DNA from: Cichorium intybus
Lineage: Eukaryota > Streptophyta > Magnoliopsida > Asterales > Asteraceae
DNA length: 64,000 nucleotides
Assembly (NCBI GenBank): GCA_023525715.1
Contig: JAKNSD010000063.1
Location: 62,001 to 126,000 of the forward strand
Direction: 5' to 3'
Below, in pieces: positions 58,105-64,000 of the stretch. The notes beneath the pieces were generated by a model, which ran no database searches, was not told the origin of the DNA, and worked only from the letters and a program-made list of their open reading frames with translations. The position numbers and the translations under genes are program-made. Each line of letters begins with the position of its first letter. Positions within the stretch are counted from its first letter, which is position 1.

Positions 58105-58316
58105 ACAGTTAATATCGTTAGCAGCTATGTTCCACGTGCATATCATGTGAGTCTGTTTACTGTTAGAACAGTCTGTTACAACAACTCACTGAGTTAGTTA
58201 GTGTTTGGTGTGAGTCAGCTCACTATAAAGTCTGTGTAATAACTTTCCCTTTGTAACAGTTAGAATAATAATGAGAACTCTCTCTCAATCTGTTGCTTCT
58301 TCTTCACGAACTAACA
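58092..58316 (+). repeat. 3' LTR of the copia element
   Basis: Same as the 5' LTR except A for G in TTT(G/A)CTGTTAG. Confidence 0.95.
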
Positions 58317-58524
58317 ATAATCAAGCATAATCGGTCATCGGAGCCCCATATCTCTGAACTTCGAAATCGCCGAAGTTGTGAAAACAATCCCTAATTCTTG
58401 AAACCTTTACACATTAATTAATTTATTTCGGAAACGTTTAATTTGTAGGATACCTAGCACAGACAAGGGACAACCTCGCTAAAACCTAGTCGACACCTGG
58501 CCTACCTCCGGGGGTTAATATTTA

Positions 58525-60427
58525 GGCTGAAGGGAGTGGTGCCTCCAACATTTCGGAGACAAGCCTGCCACGTAGGCGCCACGTCAGTTTTGTTGCCAAC
58601 ATCCAGATTTTTGTTGCAGTCAGGGGGTGGTGCCTCCAACATTATGAGACTTTTCTAGATTTTTTTTAAAAAACTAATTTTCATTTAACACAATATATTA
58701 AAAATAAAAAACACATTACATTAAATAAAAAAACATTACATTAACTTGAAAAAAACGTCACATTAATTTAAAAACATAAAAAAAACTACATGCAGAAATA
58801 AATAAAAACAACATTTGTAAATAAACGATTACTTTCAATCGGAGTATTCTTCGGAATCATCAGGTGGCATATTGAGGTCGAGATTTTGGAGTCAATATAT
58901 GTGTTCCGCCAAATCGGCTCGAAGCTCGTGATGTTTCTGATTGTTTCGTACCTCCCTTCTTCTTGCAACGTACGGTGGGCTACCCGGCTCTATTGGTGGA
59001 ATTGACGGGACTTTCTCATTTTCCACATACTGACATATCGCTTTTCCTTGATCTTATATGATCATATTGTGTAAAATTATGCACGCATACATAATACGCG
59101 ATAGCTTTTCCACCGCCCGTGGACCTGCTGGATTTTCGAGAATTTGCGAACGCTTTTTAAGAACTCCAAATTCTCGCTCGACATCCTTTCTTGCCCTCTC
59201 TTGAGCTGCTTTAAACTTTATACGCTTTGGATCACCTGGACATGTCAAAGATTTCACAAGCACAATATATTCTGGATATATACCATCTACAAGATAATAC
59301 CCGTATTTGTATGTGGTTCCATTTACTTGAAATGGACAATTCGGAGCGGAGCCGTTGCAAAACCCGTCGAATAAAGGTGACATGTTTAAAACGTTGATAT
59401 CGTTAATTGAACCGGGAGCACCAAAGAATGCATGCCAAATCCAAAGATCCTGTGATGCAACTGCTTCCAAGATGACCGTTGGGTAATTCTTATCACCCCG
59501 TGTGTATTGCCCATGCCATGCACTCGGGCAAGTGGACCAAGGCCAATGAAGACAATCTAGACTTCCAAGCATCCCAGGAAAACCGTGCACATTTGCGTGA
59601 TGCGCATACAATGCTTGAACCTCACTGAATGTATGCTTGCGTAAATACCTTGGACCGTATACTTCAATAACACATCGGCAAAACCCTTCCAAATTTTCCC
59701 GTGTGGTCCGCTCCGACATTTGAAAATACTCGTCCCATGAATCTCCCACAGAACCGTATGCTAGTTGACATACTGCACACGCGCATTTCTGTATCGGAGT
59801 AAAGCCTTCTGCACCTCTTGCGTCGGGACGTTGACTAATATACTCAGAATAATTAGTCAAGTCGGTGGCAATACGCATAGATAAATGTTTCTGCATGCGA
59901 AACCTTCGACGAAATTTTCTTTTGTAGATGGCATCATCATTAAAGTAGTGCGCCATAAGAAGATTATTTGCAGCCCAACGGTCCCTCAAAATAATTTTTC
60001 GAGATACCCGTTGTGAACTTTCGGCTTCGGATTCGTCTTCGTCTTCTAAAAGACCGAGCATAACTTCCATTGATTTGAGAGCCGGTTCACCAATCATTAG
60101 TAGCTGTTGATTTCTTTGAATTAGATTCATTTTGAAAATGTATAAATATGTTAAGAGATGTGTGCATCTATGTCAAATGGAATGTGTATATGTATATATA
60201 GATAGTTAAATTTTGAAAATTTTTTAAGGCAATTTGACCGTTCAAACGGTCATTTCTATCCTCAAAAGGCACGAAGTTTGACCACAAAGGAGGAGAGAGA
60301 ACGCGGCACATTTCTGCCGCTCAAGCCTTGCCGCTCGTTGATGCCGCACTCGGGGGAAGGTGTTGCCGCCGACAACAAGTGCCAAATCGGATGCCTGCGG
60401 CAAAATTGAGTCCCACTCCGTGCAGCC
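58525..60427 (-). mobile_element. PIF/Harbinger element, second subfamily, third copy in window
   Basis: The left end GGCTGAAGGGAGTGG and the inverted right end GGCTGCACGGAGTGG match at 13 of 15 bases. TTA flanks both sides (58522-58524 and 60428-60430). It shares the subterminal word CACGTAGGCGCCACGTCAG with the copy at 29588-31457. It carries one transposase gene with two stops near its end. Confidence 0.9.
58812..60130 (-). pseudogene. HARBI1-like transposase with late stop codons
   Basis: The start is at ATG 60130 (MNLIQRNQQ). The first 358 codons are open and contain the full DDE_4 core: Asp192 in GSLDCLHW, Asp244 in GSINDINV and Glu318 in KDVEREFGVL. At LHNMII a TAA (59054-59056) interrupts. 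The same frame then continues (DQGKAICQYVENEKVPSIPP...HHELRADLAEHIY) to a second stop (TGA) and ends with DLNMPPDDSEEYSD near 58835. Because the catalytic triad is upstream of the first stop, a shortened protein could in principle be made, but it would lack the conserved tail. Confidence 0.88.
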
Positions 60428-60430
60428 TTA

Positions 60431-60785
60431 GAGCCATAGAGCAATGTCTAGTGGCAAGGATAAGCGAAAACCCTAGATTGTCAATTGATAGAGAGATTCA
60501 GATTGACAGACAACAACATGATTAGGGTATTACAGATTGCGATCGTATGTGTATTCAGATTTTCTAGAGACTAAGAAATCGTATATCAAAGTGAATAGAA
60601 GGCATAAATCATGTGTATATATCCCTGATATTGTGGCATCATAATTATCTTACCAAACTTTGAAATTAAGTTACGGTAGTGATGTGTCATGTGCCAGAAA
60701 ACTTTGGGCGGGAAAATAAGAACTCAAATGGCATAGAAAGGCTTTAGCGGCGATTTTTGTCGCCGGTAAAACCATGTCCCTTGTA

Positions 60786-60789
<4 letters not shown>
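60431..60789. other. Fragment of a CACTA terminus
   Basis: The end at 60722-60788, read on the minus strand, is ACTACAAGGGACATGG followed by ACCGGCGACAAAAATCGCCGCTAAAG, the kind of inverted GCGAC subterminal pair seen in plant CACTA elements. The expected first C is missing where the TA repeat begins. The other end was not found. Confidence 0.5.

Positions 60790-60870
<81 letters not shown>
60787..60870 (+). repeat. (TA)n microsatellite
   Basis: About 42 TA units. It directly abuts the CACTA-like terminus. Confidence 0.95.
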
Positions 60871-60878
<8 letters not shown>

Positions 60879-62189
60879 CACTAGGTTATTAACACGTGTG
60901 TTGTTGAGAAATTAAACAAAACTATATAATAAAAATAATATAGTTTATTATAAATTAGCAAACAATGTATATATTTATTAATGGACGGATGTTGGTAATC
61001 GTATGAAAATGTAAGGATTGTTCTTTAATCATTAACATTGATAAAAAAATCATGATATACAATTAAACATTAACATTTGATAGAAAAAAATTATAGAAAC
61101 AAACATATATGATAGTTAAATGTAGTCTTTAATAGTTTTTAGATGGCAATTTTTTTTCAACGAGATATTTTTTGTTAAAAGGAAAATACGTCTTAGTATT
61201 GGGTTAAAAATAAAAGCATGTTGTCGTTTTGACAAATAGTTTCCTTGCAACGAATAGTTTGTGAACGGAAATTAGGTAGGGAAGGGGTATTATGTATAAA
61301 GTAATTTTTCCATTTGATAAGAGTTAATATCTTTTTACCTATAATATCGTTTAGTCTGTCAATATTTAAAATATTTTGAGATTGTCACTATTAGCTAATT
61401 GAGCACCTAAACAACATATGATTAGTTACATGTGTGTTTATGTTATTAGTTATTATGAATGTAGCACTAATGCGATAATGGTTTGTGCTCATGTTGCTTT
61501 GAGGCAAAACTAACTACAAATATATATTACTTACGGATAAAGAAAAAAACCAACTCCAAATGATCGATTTAAAATTTTAAATCTCAATCACAAGCTAATG
61601 CCTAATAACAAACATATATTAGTTACAAACAGAGAAAAATAAAGAGTAACTAAAACAAGCATTATAATTTACACCTATTAAGATAAATGATCGCGACAAG
61701 GATTACTCTCGGTTCTTTATAAACCTAACTCGATCTCAAGATCAAGAAAAAAATGTAACGGACTTTAGTCTTTTCTTATTCAATCTATATATTCCGTTAA
61801 GAGTAATCAAGTAAATGACGACAAATATAAAAAATATCAATAATCATGATCTACCTTCATCCGATTGGTCGTACTAAGAAGGGATGCTTTAATGATTAAT
61901 TTGTTTTCACAGGTATATTCATTTGAAGTAATACATTCAAACAAATATTTGTTTATCGAGAAGTATTAAAGGAGATATGAGAAGTTTCTTATAAATCACT
62001 TGTAGGTGAATTGAATAGTAATCAAATGTATAGCAATTTAGAGCGTACTTCCAATGTTTTGTCAAAATCATTCGTAAACTAAAACTCAAAATCCAAGTCT
62101 TACCAAATACAATCTCAAAGTACATATGAAAATACCCTCCCCCAGTTTTTTCCTTATGGGGATCCCCGACTCTGGACCTGTGACCCAGT
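60871..62189. other. AT-rich non-coding stretch
   Basis: I see no gene, terminal repeat or conserved motif here. Confidence 0.45.
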
Positions 62190-62410
62190 TTAGTAATAAA
62201 TTCGAAAAAAAGAGATGAATCAAGGAGTTCGTTTATTATCTCATAATCATGAAAAAGTTACAGAGGAATCACTTTATATACGCAAAGCAAACCCATCTTG
62301 ACGTAAATAAAGGATAACTATTATCTAAAAGTCAAACTAACAATTATAAAAGATAAATACCCAACAAACATATGGATAATTATAATCTGAAATAAGATAA
62401 GTTCCATTAC
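62190..62410 (-). repeat. Probable 3' LTR of a second copia element
   Basis: On the minus strand the polypurine tract TTGAGGGGGAG (62411-62422) is followed by sequence with a promoter-like GCGTATATAAAG (about 62274-62285) and an A-rich end near 62200. The partner LTR is absent, so the boundaries are approximate. Confidence 0.55.
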
Positions 62411-62416
62411 TCCCCC

Positions 62417-63456
62417 TCAAGTTGGAGCATGTAGATTACGAATGCCCAACTTGACAGCCAAGGTTTGAAGTCTGTCAGATCCAAGGGGTTTTGTAAGAAG
62501 GTCAGCCAACTGGTTTGCTGTATGAATGGTGACTGGTTCAATCTCCTTAGACTCGACTCTTTCTTGAACAAAGTAGCAATCCATTTCCACATGTTTGGTA
62601 CGCTCATGGAAAACTGGATTATGAGCAATGTGGCGAGCTGACTGATTGTCACAGAAAAGTTTGGTAGGCGAACGAACAGGGAAGCCAAGCTCAGACAACA
62701 ACCATCGCATCCATAACACCTCACTAACTGTGGTGGCCATAGCACGGTACTCGGCCTCGGCAGACGAACGGGACACCACAGACTGTTTCTTTGACTTCCA
62801 AGAAACGGGAGCGCCACCTAGCAACAATAAATAACCCGTTCTTGACCTTCGCGAGAATGGACAACCTAGCCAGTCCGAATCACTATAAGCCATGATATCA
62901 TCTCCCCCATGTTTAGATAGAAGGATTCCCTGCCCCAACGTAACCTTGAGATAACGTAGCACACGCATGGCAGCATCCCAGTGACTCTGACGTGGGTCAG
63001 CAACAAATTGACTGAGTATGCTCACTGAATAAGAAAGGTCCGGGCGAGTGGCTTGTAAATAAAGTAATCGCCCAACCAGACGCCTATACCTGCTTGCATC
63101 CACACGCTTTTCTTCATCACCTTTATCTAATTTTAAATGTTGTTCCATAGGAAAACGGCTAGGACGACAACCAAGCAAACCTGCATCATCAAGGATGTTA
63201 ATAGAATACTTTCGTTGACTTAAGACAAGACCTTCTTTTGTGCGAGCTACTTCGATACCGAGAAAGTATTTAAGATCGCCAAGATCCTTAATACTAAACT
63301 GTTCATCAAGGTATTGTTTTGTTTCTTCAATTTTTGTACTATTATTGCCCACAATAATGACATCATCAACATAGATCAAAGCGGCAACAAAAACAGTCCC
63401 ACTTTTGAAGGTGAACAACGAAGGATCCGCATGAGATTGAGCAAAACCAAGCATTT
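62417..63456 (-). pseudogene. Copia RT (C-terminal part) and RNase H, cut by a CACTA element
   Basis: On the minus strand from 63456 an open frame encodes FAQSHADPSLFTF, the intact catalytic YVDDVII motif, KDLGDLKYFLGIEV and SRYRRLVGRLLYLQATRPDLSYSV. RNase H follows (SDSDWLGCPFSRRSRTGYL, SKKQSVVSRSSAEAEYRAM, CDNQSARHIAHNPVFHERTKHVEMDCYFV). The frame ends at 62417, just before the polypurine tract. The upstream part of the polyprotein is missing because the CACTA end at 63457 interrupts the RT. This is the least decayed retrotransposon coding piece in the window: about 345 codons without a stop. Confidence 0.9.
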
Positions 63457-64000
63457 CACTACTAGAAAAACAGCTTTTAATGACATACGAACTATGACAC
63501 ACACTAATTTTATGACACACAAAAACGTATGTCATTAAAAAAGTGTCATCTTTCTTAAAATCTGAAGAATTTATGACATAAATAATGGTATGTCGTAAAT
63601 TTGTGTCATGTTTTATAATGATTACGACATACAAAAATGTATGTCATCTTTTAGTGTCATAATCAGAAAAGAAAAAAAAACACGGGAGACACTTTAGTGT
63701 CATTTTATAAAAAAAGTGTGTCATCTTTATTTCCTTTTAATTATTTCCCTTATCTCTCTAGGGTTTCACTTTCCCTCTCTACCCGTTTTCTCTCTCGGCT
63801 TCCTCAAACAATTGAAGCGATTCTCCACCGATTTATCCCCTTATTGTCGCCGACCATCTCTTGCCGGTTGAGGACCCTATCAACTCGACGCTTTTGCCAT
63901 TCAGCCTTCTAACTTGCCTCCGGAAGCTACTCCACCCCCTGTGTAAGACTTGTCGCCTTCGATCCTTGGTCGCACCAGACGGGAATATCATCAATGGTTA
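63457..64000 (+). mobile_element. CACTA element, terminal part (continues beyond the window)
   Basis: The terminus CACTACTAGAAAAACAGC is followed by many copies of ATGACATA / TATGTCAT in both orientations up to about 63710, the subterminal pattern of CACTA elements. A sharp junction with copia coding sequence at 63456/63457 shows that it inserted there. The last 250 bases are pyrimidine-rich (TCTCTCTAGGGTTTCACTTTC) and look like a plant 5' untranslated leader, possibly captured. The transposase, if any, lies outside the window. Confidence 0.88.

Larger units (their letters stand above)
53931..58316 (+). mobile_element. Ty1/copia (Ale-type) retrotransposon, young but disabled
   Basis: Two 225-bp LTRs (53931-54155 and 58092-58316) that differ at a single base by eye flank an iMet primer site, gag-pol and a polypurine tract. 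The perfect 5-bp duplication ATAAT lies at 53926-53930 and 58317-58321. The domain order is gag, protease, integrase, RT, RNase H, which is that of copia. The lineage is inferred from the gag start (HPGMILVAKQFDGSNFGSWKKAIAIALSAKNKLGF region). One difference in 225 bases implies recent insertion, yet the coding sequence has a stop, a frameshift, a gag deletion and a changed RT active site. Confidence 0.95.

Overview
The window is repeat-dense nuclear DNA from a flowering plant, probably a eudicot. The signs are TTTAGGG-type telomere-like tracts, plant-type LTR retrotransposons with tRNA-Asp and tRNA-iMet primer sites, HARBI1-like, TNP2 and DUF4371 transposases, and tRNA-derived SINEs. The style of several elements resembles Asteraceae repeats, but the family is a guess. 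I found no convincing cellular host gene and no rRNA or free-standing tRNA gene. Almost everything readable belongs to a mobile element, and only one transposase reading frame looks uninterrupted.

Region 1-24305 is a three-level nest. A minus-strand Ty3/gypsy element (A, Tekay/Del-like; LTR 22785-24305, its other LTR beyond the left edge) was hit by a plus-strand Athila-like Ty3/gypsy element (B, 225-18728). B was later hit in its envelope-like ORF by a minus-strand, internally deleted member of its own family (C, 10054-16360). Near-matching 5-bp target duplications, and the way the interrupted frames rejoin, support this order.

Region 24306-36635 holds a hAT (DUF4371) transposase fragment cut by the LTR of A. 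It also holds a candidate Mutator-like element with long inverted ends (25824-29372) carrying a possible GRF zinc-finger ORF and a nested PIF/Harbinger element with an intact 436-residue transposase. A second, decayed Harbinger copy (29588-31457) follows, then about 5 kb of AT-rich sequence with small repeats.

Region 36636-43485 has an eroded Ty1/copia relic and a roughly 3.2-kb gypsy-type LTR that carries an 8-bp-TSD hAT-type MITE with a long TA microsatellite. Region 43900-52722 is the remains of a minus-strand CACTA (TNP2) element. It contains a strong 300-bp inverted repeat, a telomere-like TTTAGGG tract split by an ORF1-only LINE with a 16-bp target duplication, and two different tRNA-derived SINEs.

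Region 53931-58316 is a structurally complete, recently inserted Ty1/copia (Ale-type) element with nearly identical LTRs and a perfect TSD, but with disabled coding. Region 58525-60427 is a third Harbinger copy, related to the second. After a CACTA end fragment and a second long TA repeat, the window closes with the 3' end of another copia element (62190-63456), whose reverse transcriptase is broken by a fresh-looking CACTA terminus at 63457 that runs off the right edge.

The genes do not form a pathway. They are independent selfish elements whose insertion order can be read from nesting. No clearly new biological system is visible. The most distinctive observations are the paired CCGCG-N-CGCGG palindromes of the Athila-like family, the tandem triplication in its pol region, the LINE in the telomere-like tract, and the 300-bp hairpin.
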